Origin: Chromobacterium amazonense
GTDB lineage: Bacteria > Pseudomonadota > Gammaproteobacteria > Burkholderiales > Chromobacteriaceae
Length of the DNA stretch: 64,000 nucleotides
Assembly: GCF_001855565.1 (NCBI RefSeq)
Contig: NZ_MKCR01000026.1
Span: 1-64,000 of the forward strand
Direction of reading: 5' to 3'
Part shown: positions 1-9,980 of the stretch, one piece after another
Numbering within the stretch: position 1 is the stretch's first letter
Layout of the letters: every line of letters begins with the position of its first letter
Made by a program: the position numbers and the translations under genes
Notes under the pieces: generated by a model
What the model was told of the DNA's origin: nothing
Seen by the model: the letters and a program-made list of their open reading frames with translations, nothing else
Databases searched by the model: none

Positions 1-1053
1 CCGCATGGTGACTTTGACTTCGCTGTTGCCATTGAAGCGCCCCAGCTTGAGGTCGTCCGGTTTCAGGTATTCCTTGGGCGTGAATACCTTGCGGATCAGC
101 ACCTGGTCGTCGCTGTCCTTCAGCGTCACTTCCAGCATGGGGTAAGCCTGAGCGTACTGCGCGTGGTTCTTCAGCGTGGCGGACAGCTGGATCAGATTGG
201 GGTAGTCCGGCACGAAGGCCAGTTCCGACCATTCGGTGCGGATCAGCGCGATATCGGTCGGCCAGGGCACGTCGCAGCCCATGGACTTGCACAGCTGTTC
301 CAGCGCGGGACGGGTTTCCGGCGCTTCGGCGGCGATGCGGGTGCGATTGATGTAGACCAGTTGCGCGGCCAAAAACAGCAAACCCAACAAGGCGAACGCC
401 GCCAGCAAGCCGTTGAGCCAGGGCGCGGCGGGCTTTTGATGGCGGGCCTCATCCTCCTCCACCGCATCGGCGTCGGTGAACAGCGGCTCCTCTGGCTCGA
501 TGCGGGCAGCGGGTTTGATCGGCTCCGGTTCCGGCGGCGCTTCGGCGCGGCGGCGGCTGCCAAAAACTTCCGGCTCTGCGGCGATGGCCGGGCTGGGGGC
601 CGGTTCATTGAAGGGGTTGCCTATCGGCGCCGTGATATTGCGGTTTTGCATGGCCCCGGCCAGCGCGCGCTGGAAGGCTTCGACTTCTTCCGCCAGCGGC
701 TCAGCCGGCTGTGCGGCGTGCTCGGCAGGAAGGTCGTACTGCGGCGCCGCTGCTATCGATGAGGAGAGTTCGGCGGCGTTGGCGTGCGGGTCGAAGTCCG
801 GCACTTCCAGCTCGAAGTCGTCCATCGGGTCGCGCTCGGGCGCGGCGGACGACGGGACGGCTGGCGGCGGCGCGGTAATCAGCGGGGGAGGCGCAACCGG
901 CGCGGGCGCCGGCCGGGTGACGACGAAATGATCCGGCGCCTTGAACACATGCGAACAGCGCCCGCAGCGCACCAGTCCATCGGCGGCTGCTAACTGGCTG
1001 TCATTGACCTTGAATCGGGTCTGGCAGTTGGGGCACTGTGTCGTGTATGTCAT
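1..1053 (-). CDS. Zinc-ribbon / DUF3426 membrane protein (3' end outside window)
   Basis: The reading frame is open from the ATG at 1053 to the left edge, so at least 351 residues are present and the C-terminus is missing. The N-terminus carries a zinc ribbon of the MJ0042 type, CPNC near residues 8-11 and CGRC near 31-34. A long low-complexity Pro/Ala/Glu-rich linker follows, then one hydrophobic segment (WLNGLLAAFALLGLLFLAAQ, about bases 359-418). After it comes a DUF3426-like domain with CKSMGCDVPW. The start ATG overlaps the prmA stop (ATGA), so translation is probably coupled. The family is known as zinc-ribbon plus DUF3426 proteins often found beside prmA; its function is not established. 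Confidence 0.85.
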   Translation of the reverse strand, partial: MTYTTQCPNCQTRFKVNDSQLAAADGLVRCGRCSHVFKAPDHFVVTRPAPAPVAPPPLITAPPPAVPSSAAPERDPMDDFELEVPDFDPHANAAELSSSIAAAPQYDLPAEHAAQPAEPLAEEVEAFQRALAGAMQNRNITAPIGNPFNEPAPSPAIAAEPEVFGSRRRAEAPPEPEPIKPAARIEPEEPLFTDADAVEEDEARHQKPAAPWLNGLLAAFALLGLLFLAAQLVYINRTRIAAEAPETRPALEQLCKSMGCDVPWPTDIALIRTEWSELAFVPDYPNLIQLSATLKNHAQYAQAYPMLEVTLKDSDDQVLIRKVFTPKEYLKPDDLKLGRFNGNSEVKVTMR

Positions 1054-1946
1054 ACGGCGGCGCGTCGGGTTCCTGTCAGTCTGGTCCATCCTTCGTCGAA
1101 CACAGGCGCGTCCATCTCGAACCACTGGCTATAGATGGCGGACAGCTCGTCGGCCTGCTCGGCGAGGATGCCGGAAAGCACGATTCTACCACCGGTTTTC
1201 ACATGGCTTGCCAGCAAGTCGCCCAACATGCGCAGCGGATTGGCCAGGATGTTGGCCAGCACCACGTCGTATTGGGCTTGCGGATTGGCGTCCGGCAGGA
1301 AGAAGTCGGCCTGCACGCCGTTCTGCTCGGCATTGTCTTGGCTTGAGCGCACCGCTTGCGGGTCGATGTCGATGCCTACGGCCGAGGCCGCGCCGAGCTT
1401 CAGCGCGGCGATGGCCAGGATGCCGGAGCCGCAGCCGTAGTCGAGCACGGACTCGCCGCCTTGCAGCTGCTTGTCCAGCCATTGCAGGCACAGCCGGGTG
1501 GTGGGGTGGCTGCCGGTGCCGAAGGCCAGGCCCGGGTCCAGCTGCAGGTTGACCGCGTTCGGTTCCGGCGCTTCGTGCCAAGTGGGGGTGATCCACAGCC
1601 GGTCGGAGATGCGGATCGGATCGAATTGCGACTGGGTCAGCCGCACCCAGTCCTGCTCTTCCACGCGCTCTATCTTGTAGCTGGGCATGGCCAGCCGGCA
1701 GGCGTTGGCGGCGGCCGCGATCAGCAGCGCCGGGTCGTCGTTCTCGTCGAACAGCGTGATGATGCGGCTCTGGCTCCACAGCTGGTCAACCGGCTCGCCT
1801 GGTTCGCCGAAGATGGGCTGCTCCTTGTCGGTGCCGGCCCAGGCGTCCTCGATGGCTGTGGACAGCGCGCCGGCGTCCATCAGCGCGTCGGCCAGCCGTT
1901 CGGCGACAGAGGAATCGGAATCAATGGTGGCTTGCAACCAGGCCAT
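1050..1946 (-). CDS. prmA: Ribosomal protein L11 methyltransferase PrmA
   Basis: 298 residues, the usual PrmA length. The enzyme uses S-adenosylmethionine to trimethylate residues of ribosomal protein L11 in the cytoplasm. Visible signatures are DPGLAFGTGSHPTT around residue 140, the SAM-binding motif I VLDYGCGSGILAIAA around residue 170, and NILANPL near 230, which replaces the substrate-side NPPY-like motif as is normal for PrmA. The start ATG shares one base with the accC stop (TGATG), and its stop overlaps the next gene by 4 nt. This places it in an accB-accC-prmA operon on the minus strand. Confidence 0.95.
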   Translation of the reverse strand: MAWLQATIDSDSSVAERLADALMDAGALSTAIEDAWAGTDKEQPIFGEPGEPVDQLWSQSRIITLFDENDDPALLIAAAANACRLAMPSYKIERVEEQDWVRLTQSQFDPIRISDRLWITPTWHEAPEPNAVNLQLDPGLAFGTGSHPTTRLCLQWLDKQLQGGESVLDYGCGSGILAIAALKLGAASAVGIDIDPQAVRSSQDNAEQNGVQADFFLPDANPQAQYDVVLANILANPLRMLGDLLASHVKTGGRIVLSGILAEQADELSAIYSQWFEMDAPVFDEGWTRLTGTRRAAV

Positions 1947-3304
1947 CAGGCGCTCCCTTTTTTCTGCTGCGACAGGCGGTTTTCCAAATAGTGGATGCTG
2001 GTGCCGCCACGCTGGAAGGCCGCATCCATGAACAGCTCCTGGTGCAGCGGGATATTGGTCTTGATGCCGGAAATCGCCATTTCCGACAGCGCCACGCGCA
2101 TCCGGGCTATCGCCTGCTCGCGGGTGTCGCCATAAGCGATCAGCTTGCCCACCATCGAGTCATAGTGGGGCGGCACGACATAGCCCTGATAGATGTGCGA
2201 GTCGATGCGGATGCCGGGGCCGCCGGCCGGGTGGTAGCTCTCGATCTTGCCGGGAGACGGCACGAAGGTGAACGGGTCCTCGGCATTGATGCGGCATTCC
2301 ATGGCGTGGCCGGAGATCACAATGTCTTTTTGCTTATAGCGCAGTTTCTCGCCGGCTGCGATGCGGATCTGCTCCTGAACGATGTCGACGCCGGTGATCA
2401 TTTCGGTCACCGGGTGTTCCACCTGCACGCGGGTGTTCATCTCGATGAAGTAGAACTCGCCGTTTTCGAACAGGAATTCAAATGTGCCGGCGCCGCGGTA
2501 GCCGATCCGGCGGCAGGCTTCGGCGCAGGCTTCGCCTATCTTCTGGCGCTGCTTGTCGGTGATGCCGGGGGCAGGCGCCTCCTCGATCACTTTCTGGTGG
2601 CGGCGCTGCATGGAGCAATCGCGCTCGCCCAGATAGATGGCGTTGCCATATTCGTCGGCCAACACCTGGATTTCGATGTGGCGCGGATGCTCCAGGAATT
2701 TTTCCATGTAGACGGTGGGATTGCCGAACGCCGCGCCGGCTTCGGTGCGCGTCATCTGCACCGAGCTGATCAGCGCGCCTTCGGTATGCACCACGCGCAT
2801 GCCGCGGCCGCCGCCGCCGCCGGCGGCTTTGATGATGACCGGGAAGCCGATCTTCTTGGCGATCTTGGTGATTTCCACCGGGTCGTCCGGCAAGGCGCCG
2901 TCGGAGCCGGGCACGCAAGGCACGCCGGCTTCGATCATCGCGTTCTTGGCCGATACCTTGTCGCCCATCAGGCGGATGGTGTCCGGGCGCGGGCCGATGA
3001 AGACGAAGCCGGATTGCTCGACGCGCTCGGCGAAGTCGGCGTTTTCCGACAGGAAGCCGTAGCCGGGATGGATGGCCTGGGCGTCGGTGACTTCGGCGGC
3101 GGCGATCAGCGCCGGCACGTTGAGATAGCTCTTGGCGGACGGGGCGGGGCCGATGCACACCGACTCGTCGGCCAGCTTCACGTATTTGGCTTCGCGGTCG
3201 GCCTCGGAATGCACGACCACGGTCTTGATGCCCATTTCGCGGCAGGCGCGTTGGATGCGCAGGGCGATTTCACCACGGTTGGCGATTAGAATTTTTTCGA
3301 ACAT
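1946..3304 (-). CDS. accC: Biotin carboxylase subunit of acetyl-CoA carboxylase
   Basis: About 452 residues. AccC carboxylates the biotin carried by AccB using ATP and bicarbonate, the first half-reaction of malonyl-CoA formation for fatty acid synthesis. The N-terminus [16 protein letters not shown] matches the family, the ATP-grasp glycine loop GGGGRGMR is present, and the conserved [14 protein letters not shown] segment lies near residue 285. An in-frame GTG lies four codons upstream at 3316, but the ATG at 3304 is preceded by GGAG at a 6-nt spacing and gives the usual N-terminus. It lies 117 bp downstream of accB and abuts prmA. Confidence 0.96.
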   Translation of the reverse strand: MFEKILIANRGEIALRIQRACREMGIKTVVVHSEADREAKYVKLADESVCIGPAPSAKSYLNVPALIAAAEVTDAQAIHPGYGFLSENADFAERVEQSGFVFIGPRPDTIRLMGDKVSAKNAMIEAGVPCVPGSDGALPDDPVEITKIAKKIGFPVIIKAAGGGGGRGMRVVHTEGALISSVQMTRTEAGAAFGNPTVYMEKFLEHPRHIEIQVLADEYGNAIYLGERDCSMQRRHQKVIEEAPAPGITDKQRQKIGEACAEACRRIGYRGAGTFEFLFENGEFYFIEMNTRVQVEHPVTEMITGVDIVQEQIRIAAGEKLRYKQKDIVISGHAMECRINAEDPFTFVPSPGKIESYHPAGGPGIRIDSHIYQGYVVPPHYDSMVGKLIAYGDTREQAIARMRVALSEMAISGIKTNIPLHQELFMDAAFQRGGTSIHYLENRLSQQKKGSA

Positions 3305-3421
3305 GGAATTCTCCACAAGCCGGCCAGCGTCGGGATGATCGACCGGCCTTTGCTGTCACGTCAAACGACAAGGGCACAGACCTTGGCCGTGCCCTGAATC
3401 TCGCGAGGTCGTCGGAGCGTC

Positions 3422-3883
3422 TTACTCGATGACGAACAGCGGCTCGCCGTACTCCACCGGCTGGCCGTCTTCGACCAGGATGGCCTTGATCACGCCGGAG
3501 CGGTCGGCTTCGATCTCGTTCATCAGCTTCATCGCTTCGATGATGCACAGGGTGTCGCCGGCGTTGACGCTTTGGCCCACTTCGACGAAGGACTTGGCGC
3601 CGGGGCTGGGCGAGCGGTAGAAGGTGCCGACCATCGGCGACTTCATCGCGTTCTCATTGGCAACTGCCTGGGCCGCAGGCGCAGCGGCCGCCACCGGGGC
3701 GGCAGCCGCAGGAGCCGCGGGCGCGGCGGCGTACATTTGCGCCACCGGCTGGGCGTAGCCTGGCTGTTGGTTGGCGGATACGCGGGTGATGCGGACTTTT
3801 TCTTCGCCCTCGGTCACTTCCAGTTCGGCGATGCCGGACTCTTCGACCAGGTCGATCAGTTTCTTGAGTTTACGCAAATCCAT
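3422..3883 (-). CDS. accB: Biotin carboxyl carrier protein of acetyl-CoA carboxylase
   Basis: 153 residues. AccB carries the biotin that shuttles carboxyl groups from AccC to the carboxyltransferase AccA/AccD. The biotin acceptor is K119 in the motif EAMKLMNE. The protein has the typical N-terminal [22 protein letters not shown] segment, here starting [10 protein letters not shown], an Ala/Pro-rich flexible linker at about residues 45-75, and a C-terminal lipoyl-like domain. The gene leads the accB-accC-prmA operon and follows aroQ, an arrangement common in proteobacteria. Confidence 0.96.
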   Translation of the reverse strand: MDLRKLKKLIDLVEESGIAELEVTEGEEKVRITRVSANQQPGYAQPVAQMYAAAPAAPAAAAPVAAAAPAAQAVANENAMKSPMVGTFYRSPSPGAKSFVEVGQSVNAGDTLCIIEAMKLMNEIEADRSGVIKAILVEDGQPVEYGEPLFVIE

Positions 3884-3919
3884 TGTTGATCCTTCGAATG
3901 GGGTGTTCAGTTACGGCGA

Positions 3920-4390
3920 TCAGGGCTGCGCGGACAAATGCCGCAGCGCGTGCGCCAGCGCCAGCTCGTAACCGTGGGGGCCCAACCCGCAAATCACACC
4001 GAGCGCCAGATCCGAAAAATACGAATGCTGGCGGAAGGGTTCGCGGGCATGGACATTGGATAGATGCACTTCGATAAACGGCACTTTCACCGCCGCCAGC
4101 GCATCGCGCAGCGCGACGCTGGTATGGGTGAACGCCGCCGGATTGATCAGGATGAAGGCGGTGCCGTCATCCAGACATTGATGTATGCGTTCAATCAGTA
4201 CATGCTCGGCGTTGCTCTGCAATGCTGTCAAAGCAAAGCCGGCGGCTTTGGCCTGATCGGCCAGCCGCTGGTTGATGGCGTCAAGTGTGTCCCGGCCGTA
4301 GTGTTGTGGCTCCCTGACCCCGAGCAGATTGAGGTTGGGACCGTGCAGCACAAGGATGGATCGGCTCAAGGCCTGACTCCTGTTTTTCAT
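3920..4390 (-). CDS. aroQ: 3-dehydroquinate dehydratase, type II
   Basis: 156 residues. It converts 3-dehydroquinate to 3-dehydroshikimate in the shikimate pathway. The type II fold is indicated by [10 protein letters not shown], the catalytic tyrosine Y31 in REPQHYG, the substrate loop [10 protein letters not shown] (H89), and [17 protein letters not shown], which holds H109 and R116. The first ten residues ([10 protein letters not shown]) extend beyond the usual start, but no later ATG fits. It lies immediately upstream of accB (36 nt) on the same strand and is probably cotranscribed. Confidence 0.95.
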   Translation of the reverse strand: MKNRSQALSRSILVLHGPNLNLLGVREPQHYGRDTLDAINQRLADQAKAAGFALTALQSNAEHVLIERIHQCLDDGTAFILINPAAFTHTSVALRDALAAVKVPFIEVHLSNVHAREPFRQHSYFSDLALGVICGLGPHGYELALAHALRHLSAQP

Positions 4391-4660
4391 CTTGGCCGCG
4401 AGTTTGCCGCACTTCGCAGCAAGATGTCCAGCGTTTGCAGAAATTAAAACAATCGTTTAGCGGCCGGAGCGCAGGGCAAGATCTTGGTTTTAGAGTAAAA
4501 ACTTGTGTGAATCGGGGTGCCGCAGTGTAGCGTATCTGCAATATGTCAAGAAGTTATTTGCGCGTCCAGCGCGGATGGCGTCGGGCATTGGCCATCCCGG
4601 CACTGTGCCCGATGGTTGGGCGCAGGTATAATCGGCCGGTTCTGAACCATAGCTTTCACC
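4391..4660. promoter_or_regulatory. Divergent promoter region between aroQ and queA
   Basis: 270 bp without a gene, between divergent aroQ (minus) and queA (plus). On the plus strand a perfect TATAAT lies at 4627-4632, about 28 bp before the queA ATG. A good -35 element is not evident at 16-18 bp upstream, so this is only a candidate -10. I could not assign the aroQ promoter with confidence. Confidence 0.4.
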
Positions 4661-5686
4661 ATGCAGCTCTCCGATTTCGATTACCACCTGCCTGAGGCCT
4701 TGATCGCCCAGCATCCGCCGGCCGTGCGCGGCGCCAGCCGACTATTGCACGTGGACGGCATGACGTTGTCCGATCTCACTTTCGCTGATTTCCCATCGCG
4801 TTTGCAAGCCGGCGATTTGCTGGTGTTCAACGACACCCGCGTCATCCGCGCCCGCCTGTTCGGCGAAAAAGCCAGCGGCGGCAAGGTCGAGGCGCTGATT
4901 GAACGCGTGCTGGACGACCACACCGCGCTGGCGCATGTCCGCGCGTCCAAGTCGCCCAAACCGGGCAGCCGCCTGATTTTCGCCGGCCGCTGGGAAGCGG
5001 AGATGGTGGAGCGCCACGACTCGATGTTCAAGCTGCACTTCCTGGCCGAAGAGAACGTCTACGATATTCTGGAGGCGTCCGGCAAGCTGCCGCTGCCGCC
5101 TTATATCGAACGCAGCGCCGAGCAGGACGACGACGAGCGCTACCAGACCGTCTACGCCCGCGAGCAGGGCGCGGTGGCGGCGCCTACCGCCGGCCTGCAC
5201 TTCACCGATGACATGCTGGCGACGCTGCAGGCGCAAGGCATCGCCACCGCCTTCGTCACGCTGCATGTCGGCGCCGGCACCTTCCAGCCGGTGAAGGTGG
5301 ACAATGTGGCCGAGCACAAGATGCACAGCGAGATTTACGATATTCCGCAGTCCACGGTGGACGCCGTCGCCGCGGCGCGCGCCCGCGGCGGCCGCGTGGT
5401 GGCGATCGGCACCACCAGCGTGCGCGCGCTGGAATCCGCCGCGCAGCATGGCGAACTGAAAGCGGGGTGCGGCGAGACCGACATCTTCATCACGCCAGGT
5501 TATCGTTTCCGCGTGGTGGACCGCCTGCTGACCAATTTCCACCTGCCGAAATCGACGCTGTTGATGCTGGTGTCGGCGTTCGCCGGCTACGACGAGATTT
5601 TCCATGCCTACCGCCATGCGGTGGAGCAGCAGTACCGCTTCTTCAGCTACGGCGACGCGATGCTGCTGGAAAAGAAGGAATACTAA
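4661..5686 (+). CDS. queA: S-adenosylmethionine:tRNA ribosyltransferase-isomerase
   Basis: 341 residues. QueA transfers and isomerises the ribosyl moiety of S-adenosylmethionine onto 7-aminomethyl-7-deazaguanine in tRNA, giving epoxyqueuosine. Family motifs visible are [14 protein letters not shown] at the N-terminus, [12 protein letters not shown] near residue 55, [12 protein letters not shown] near 175, [12 protein letters not shown] near 200 and [17 protein letters not shown] near 290. The gene is monocistronic by position. It is followed by a 194-bp gap containing a large inverted repeat. Confidence 0.96.
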   Translation: MQLSDFDYHLPEALIAQHPPAVRGASRLLHVDGMTLSDLTFADFPSRLQAGDLLVFNDTRVIRARLFGEKASGGKVEALIERVLDDHTALAHVRASKSPKPGSRLIFAGRWEAEMVERHDSMFKLHFLAEENVYDILEASGKLPLPPYIERSAEQDDDERYQTVYAREQGAVAAPTAGLHFTDDMLATLQAQGIATAFVTLHVGAGTFQPVKVDNVAEHKMHSEIYDIPQSTVDAVAAARARGGRVVAIGTTSVRALESAAQHGELKAGCGETDIFITPGYRFRVVDRLLTNFHLPKSTLLMLVSAFAGYDEIFHAYRHAVEQQYRFFSYGDAMLLEKKEY

Positions 5687-5697
5687 TAATCTGGTGA

Positions 5698-5856
5698 TAG
5701 CCACGGAAACACACGGAAAGACACGGAAATAAAGGCAAAGCCAAATATGGGACTTTCACCGGACAAGTGAGGGATTGATGCCAGCCTCCTTGCCATTTTG
5801 AAATTCAAGGATGTTTATGCGTTTTGTCCGTGTCTTTCCGTGTGTTTCCGTGGCTA
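5698..5856. repeat. Perfect 30-bp inverted repeat with 99-bp spacer (MITE/REP-like)
   Basis: Arm 5698-5727 is the exact reverse complement of 5827-5856. Each arm contains short tandem units of CACGGAAA separated by 1-2 bases. The spacer 5728-5826 has no ORF worth calling. It fills the gap between queA and the DUF971 gene. The structure resembles a small non-autonomous palindromic element or BIME-like repeat; no target-site duplication was obvious. Confidence 0.8.
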
Positions 5857-5880
5857 ATTTGAAGGATTGGAAGGAAGCTC

Positions 5881-6252
5881 ATGCCTGGAATTATTCCTGA
5901 AGCCGCGCAGCCGGTGGAAATCCAGCTGCACCAAATCTCCAAGGTGTTGGAGATCGCCTTCGACGACGGCGCCCGTTTCGAGCTGCCGTGCGAGTATCTG
6001 CGCGTCTATTCGCCTTCGGCCGAAGTGCGCGGCCATGGCGTGGGCCAGGAGAAGCTGCAGACCGGCAAGCGCCATGTCGGCATCACCGCGCTGGAGCCCA
6101 TGGGCCACTATGCCCTGAAGATCACCTTCGACGACGGCCACGACAGCGGCCTCTACAGCTGGAGCTATCTATACGAGCTGGGCGCCAAACGCGACCAGTA
6201 CTGGCAGCAATATCTGGACAAGCTCGCCGCCGCCGGCGCGAGCAGGGAGTGA
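5881..6252 (+). CDS. DUF971 domain protein (GBBH-like N-terminal domain)
   Basis: 123 residues. The sequence matches the DUF971 family, a fold also found at the N-terminus of gamma-butyrobetaine hydroxylases: [25 protein letters not shown], then [21 protein letters not shown] and a C-terminal helix. DUF971 members have been linked to iron-sulfur proteins, but no activity can be read from the sequence. It ends 2 nt before the ubiE ATG, so it is almost certainly in the ubiquinone operon. An RBS (GGAAGGAAG) precedes its ATG. Confidence 0.85.
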   Translation: MPGIIPEAAQPVEIQLHQISKVLEIAFDDGARFELPCEYLRVYSPSAEVRGHGVGQEKLQTGKRHVGITALEPMGHYALKITFDDGHDSGLYSWSYLYELGAKRDQYWQQYLDKLAAAGASRE

Positions 6253-6254
6253 AC

Positions 6255-6989
6255 ATGGATAAGACCACGCATTTCGGTTACAAGACCGTGGCGGAGAGCG
6301 AGAAGGCCAGCAAGGTGGCCGAAGTCTTCCACTCGGTGGCCGGCAAGTACGATGTGATGAACGATCTGATGTCCGGCGGCCTGCACCGGGTATGGAAGCA
6401 TTTCACGCTGACCACCTCCGGCGTGCGCGCCGGCGACAAGGTGCTGGACATCGCCGGCGGCACCGGCGACCTGGCGCGCGGCTGGGCCAAGCGCGTGGGC
6501 AAGAGCGGCGAAGTCTGGCTGACCGACATCAACAGCTCGATGCTGACCGTGGGCCGCGACCGCCTGCTGGACGAAGGCGTGATCTTGCCGGTGTCGCTGG
6601 CCGACGCGGAGAAGCTGCCGTTCCCTGACAATTATTTCGACGCGGTGTCGGTGGCTTTCGGCCTGCGCAACATGACGCACAAGGACGCGGCGCTGAAGGA
6701 GATGTGTCGCGTGCTGAAGCCGGGCGGCCGGCTGTTCGTGCTGGAGTTCTCCAAGGTGTGGAAGCCGCTGTCGCCGTTTTACGACTTCTACTCCTTCAAG
6801 GCCCTGCCCATCATGGGCAAGCTGGTGGCGAACGACGCCGACAGCTACCAGTATCTGGCCGAATCGATCCGCATGCACCCGGATCAGGAGACGCTGAAGC
6901 AGATGATGCTGGACGCGGGCTTCGGCAAGGTGGACTACCATAATCTGACCGGCGGCGTTGTTGCGCTGCACAAGGGCGTCAAGTTCTGA
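6255..6989 (+). CDS. ubiE: Ubiquinone/menaquinone biosynthesis C-methyltransferase
   Basis: 244 residues. UbiE uses S-adenosylmethionine to C-methylate the benzoquinol ring of ubiquinone precursors. The start ATG at 6255 gives [12 protein letters not shown], matching the family N-terminus; the longer open frame from 5988 overlaps the DUF971 gene out of frame and is spurious. Motif I is [14 protein letters not shown] near residue 65, and [19 protein letters not shown] near 125 is the UbiE signature. The stop overlaps the next start (TGATG). Confidence 0.96.
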   Translation: MDKTTHFGYKTVAESEKASKVAEVFHSVAGKYDVMNDLMSGGLHRVWKHFTLTTSGVRAGDKVLDIAGGTGDLARGWAKRVGKSGEVWLTDINSSMLTVGRDRLLDEGVILPVSLADAEKLPFPDNYFDAVSVAFGLRNMTHKDAALKEMCRVLKPGGRLFVLEFSKVWKPLSPFYDFYSFKALPIMGKLVANDADSYQYLAESIRMHPDQETLKQMMLDAGFGKVDYHNLTGGVVALHKGVKF

Positions 6990-7504
6990 TGACGCCGGAG
7001 CTGGCGGCGCGTCTGGCCGAGCTGGGGATCGCTCCGGCTGACTTGCTCGCGCGCGGGCTGGCAATCCATGCCGAGCCGGCCGAGCTGGCGTTGGCGGAGT
7101 CCAACGCGGAAGGGCGGGAGTTTCTGCTCATTCCCGCCGCGGCCGCAGCCTGGCAGGCGATGCGCCGCGCGGCGGCGGACCAGGGCGTGGAGATGTTCCT
7201 GCTGTCGGCTTTTCGCAGCGTGGCGCGGCAGCATGAGATCGTCGCCGCCAAACTGGCGCGCGGGCTGAGCCTGGACCAGATACTGCGCGTCAGCGCAGCG
7301 CCCGGCTTCAGCGAGCACCACACCGGCTGCGCCGTCGATATCGGCGCGCCCGGCTCGCCGCCGCTGGAGGAAGCGTTTGAAACCACCGCCGCTTTTGGCT
7401 GGCTTGAGCGGCGGGCGGCGGATTTCGGCTTTCATCTGAGCTACCCGCGCGGCAACGCCAGCGGCTATCTGTACGAGCCCTGGCATTGGCGCTGGCGGGC
7501 GTGA
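6989..7504 (+). CDS. VanY-like D-alanyl-D-alanine carboxypeptidase (M15B), no signal peptide
   Basis: 171 residues of peptidase family M15 (VanY/DacB-like). The zinc site is readable: SEHHTGCAVD near residue 109 fits the SxHxxGxAxD motif and EPWHW near residue 165 supplies the last histidine. SAFRS near residue 76 is also typical. The family trims D-Ala from peptidoglycan peptides in the periplasm, yet this copy begins directly [13 protein letters not shown] with no signal peptide or membrane helix. It is translationally coupled to ubiE (TGATG). Its place inside a ubiquinone operon is unexpected, and its true cell location is unknown. Confidence 0.85.
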   Translation: MTPELAARLAELGIAPADLLARGLAIHAEPAELALAESNAEGREFLLIPAAAAAWQAMRRAAADQGVEMFLLSAFRSVARQHEIVAAKLARGLSLDQILRVSAAPGFSEHHTGCAVDIGAPGSPPLEEAFETTAAFGWLERRAADFGFHLSYPRGNASGYLYEPWHWRWRA

Positions 7505-7524
7505 CGGTTCACCGGAGTAAACAC

Positions 7525-8112
7525 ATGGCTCTGACCATCGCCGCATTCAACCATCTCTTGAACCAGCATCCGGCGCGGCGCGCCGAGCTGGCGCGCTTTG
7601 TCGGCCGGCGGGTCGCCATCGCGCTGCCGCCGCTGCATGTGGCTGGCGTGATTACCGCCGAGGGCTGGCTGGCCGCCTGCGAGGGTGAGCCGGAAGCCAA
7701 GCTGGTGCTGCGCCACGGCGTGCTGTTCTCGCACCTGAGCGGCCAGGCGCCGCAGTTGTCGGACATCGCGCTGGAGGGCGACGCCGAGCTGGCCGCCGCG
7801 CTCGGCCGCATCATCGGCCAGCTGCAATGGCACGCCAGCGAAGACCTGTCGCGGGTGTTCGGCGATGTGGCGGCGCAACGCATCGAAACGCTGGCGCGCG
7901 GCCTGTTCGGCTTCAAAGGGCAGTTGGCCTTCCGCCTGGCCGACAACTGGCTGGAGCACTTGCGCGAGGATGGCGCGGTGCTGGCCGGCCGGCACCAGGT
8001 GGGACGCTTCGTGCAAGACGTGGACAAGCTGCGCGATGACGCCGGCCGGCTGGATAAGCGGCTGGAGCGGCTGGAAGCCGCGCTCAATCATAAACAGAAT
8101 TCCCAGACCTGA
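7525..8112 (+). CDS. ubiJ: Ubiquinone biosynthesis accessory factor UbiJ (SCP2 domain)
   Basis: 195 residues. UbiJ is a lipid-binding accessory factor that helps assemble the aerobic ubiquinone biosynthetic enzymes. An SCP2-type domain occupies roughly residues 15-115 ([19 protein letters not shown]), followed by a helical C-terminus [20 protein letters not shown]. The frame is open upstream, but GGAG about 9 nt before the ATG at 7525 supports that start and avoids overlap with the peptidase gene. The position between ubiE and ubiB is the conserved ubiE-ubiJ-ubiB order, here with one gene inserted. Confidence 0.92.
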   Translation: MALTIAAFNHLLNQHPARRAELARFVGRRVAIALPPLHVAGVITAEGWLAACEGEPEAKLVLRHGVLFSHLSGQAPQLSDIALEGDAELAAALGRIIGQLQWHASEDLSRVFGDVAAQRIETLARGLFGFKGQLAFRLADNWLEHLREDGAVLAGRHQVGRFVQDVDKLRDDAGRLDKRLERLEAALNHKQNSQT

Positions 8113-8119
8113 CGGATTT

Positions 8120-9646
8120 ATGTCGATATCGCGCTCGCTGAAGATTGTTGCCACCCTGTACCGCTACGGTTTGGATGATTTCCTGGAAGGGCATTCCAGG
8201 CTGGCCTTCCTGCACAAGCTGTTCCGCCTGTGCCCCATCCCGCGCGACACCGCCGCGCCGCTGCCGGCGCGGATGCGAATGGCGCTGGAGAGCCTGGGCC
8301 CGATCTTCGTCAAGTTCGGCCAGGTGCTGTCCACGCGGCGGGACTTGCTGCCGCCGGAGTACGCCGACGAGCTGGCCTTGCTGCAAGACCGGGTGCCGCC
8401 GTTTGACGGCGCGCTGGCGCAACAGGTGGTGGAAAGCAGCCTGGGCCGCAAGATCGATGAAGTCTATGTCGATTTCAACCTGACCCCGGTGGCCAGCGCC
8501 TCCGTCGCCCAAGTGCACAAGGCCTGGCTGCGGCAAGCGGACGGCAGCCGCGGCCGCGAAGTGGCGGTCAAGGTGCTGCGGCCCGGCATCCTGCCGGTGA
8601 TCGAGCAGGACCTGTCCCTGATGCGCACCCTGGCCGGCTGGGTGGAGAAGCTGTTCGCCGACGGCAAGCGGCTGAAGCCGCGCGAGGTGGTGGCCGAGTT
8701 CGACAAATATCTGCACGACGAGCTGGACATGATGCACGAGGCGGCCAACGCCTCGCAGCTGCGGCGCAACTTCAAGGGCTCGGACAAGCTGATCGTGCCG
8801 GAAGTGTTCTACGACTACTCCAGCCGCGAGGTGCTGACGCTGGAGTGGATGCATGGCATCCCGGTAGGCCAGGTGGAGCAGCTGCGGCAGGCCGGCATCG
8901 ATCTGAGCAAGCTTAGCCGCTACGGCGTGGAAATCTTTTTCACCCAAGTGTTCCGCCACGGCTTTTTCCATGCCGACATGCATCCGGGCAATATCTTCGT
9001 GGCCGCCGACGGCCGCTATATCGCGCTGGACTTCGGCATCGTCGGCAGCTTGACCGACACCGACAAGCACTATCTGGCGGTCAACTTCCTGGCTTTCTTC
9101 AACCGCGACTACCACCGCGTGGCCACCGCCCACATCGAATCGGGCTGGGTGCCCAAGGATACCCGCGCCGAGGAGCTGGAAGCCGCGGTGCGAACCGTGT
9201 GCGAACCCATCTTCGAGAAGCCGCTGTCGCAAATTTCCTTCGGCATGGTGCTGTTGCGCCTGTTTGAAACCAGCCGCCGCTTCAATGTGGAAATCCAACC
9301 GCAGCTGGTGCTGCTGCAGAAGACTTTGCTGAATATCGAAGGCCTGGGCCGCCAGCTGGACCCGGAGCTGGACTTGTGGGATACGGCGAAGCCGTTCCTG
9401 ACCAAGTGGATGAACGAGCAGGTCGGTTGGCGCGGCCTGTTGCGCACGCTGAAAAATGAAGCGCCGCAATGGGCGACGACCTTGCCGACCTTGCCGCGCA
9501 AACTGAACGATACGCTGAGCTCGGCCAAGACCGACTTGCTGGTGGAAGGCTATATCCAGCTGATGCGCGAACAGAAGCGACAGAATTTCCTGCTGCTGCT
9601 GATCGCCCTGCTGCTGGCGGCGCTGTTGGCCAAGACGTTGTGGTAG
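8120..9646 (+). CDS. ubiB: Ubiquinone biosynthesis regulatory kinase-like protein UbiB
   Basis: 508 residues. UbiB is an atypical ABC1/ADCK-family kinase-like ATPase of the inner membrane needed for ubiquinone synthesis. Visible are the KFGQVLSTR (KxGQ) motif near residue 65, the Ala-rich loop [10 protein letters not shown] near 130, the ADMHPGN catalytic-like loop near 290 and DFG (ALDFGIVG) near 310. The C-terminus ends in a hydrophobic stretch ([15 protein letters not shown]), the membrane anchor. ATG 8120 lies 7 nt after the ubiJ stop. The longer open frame from 7865 is a shadow within ubiJ. Confidence 0.96.
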   Translation: MSISRSLKIVATLYRYGLDDFLEGHSRLAFLHKLFRLCPIPRDTAAPLPARMRMALESLGPIFVKFGQVLSTRRDLLPPEYADELALLQDRVPPFDGALAQQVVESSLGRKIDEVYVDFNLTPVASASVAQVHKAWLRQADGSRGREVAVKVLRPGILPVIEQDLSLMRTLAGWVEKLFADGKRLKPREVVAEFDKYLHDELDMMHEAANASQLRRNFKGSDKLIVPEVFYDYSSREVLTLEWMHGIPVGQVEQLRQAGIDLSKLSRYGVEIFFTQVFRHGFFHADMHPGNIFVAADGRYIALDFGIVGSLTDTDKHYLAVNFLAFFNRDYHRVATAHIESGWVPKDTRAEELEAAVRTVCEPIFEKPLSQISFGMVLLRLFETSRRFNVEIQPQLVLLQKTLLNIEGLGRQLDPELDLWDTAKPFLTKWMNEQVGWRGLLRTLKNEAPQWATTLPTLPRKLNDTLSSAKTDLLVEGYIQLMREQKRQNFLLLLIALLLAALLAKTLW

Positions 9647-9681
9647 GGCCGATGTTGCGCCGATGTTTTGGCGAGCGGGAG

Positions 9682-9713
9682 AAACGGGCAATGGCCAACG
9701 GCTGTTGCCCGTT
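9682..9713. terminator. Rho-independent terminator after ubiB
   Basis: Ten-bp perfect stem AAACGGGCAA/TTGCCCGTTT with a 12-nt loop, followed by TTCTT. It closes the ubiE-ubiB operon. Confidence 0.85.
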
Positions 9714-9980
9714 TTTCTTGGGCATGATGGAGCCAGGCGCGCCGCCTTGTGGGTAAGTGTCGGTCATGGCGGATGGCTGTGGATAAGTGGGTCGGCTGCC
9801 GCGCGGCGGCCAACTGCATGTTTTTTGGATGCCTTGCCAGCGGCATGCAGGTAAATGTCTGCCGAATCAGGCGGATGGCATGAATCTTCCATGGCATGGT
9901 GCTAATTATTGCCGGATGCCGCAGAGCGGGCGAAAAATGCGGTAATCTTGGCCAAAAATACCACTCATCAGGAGCTGCTT
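9714..9980. other. Gap between ubiB terminator and ndh
   Basis: Together with the terminator this forms a 334-bp stretch without a supported gene. Short open frames on both strands lack ribosome binding sites and show no family resemblance. The ndh promoter should lie here, but I see no convincing -35/-10 pair. Confidence 0.5.

Noticed and set aside
5698-5856. Queuosine-type riboswitch or terminator for queA
   Set aside because: The structure follows rather than precedes queA, the loop is 99 bp, and there is no T-run, so neither explanation fits.
5988-6989. Longer ubiE frame starting at 5988
   Set aside because: It overlaps the DUF971 gene in another frame; the normal UbiE start is at 6255.
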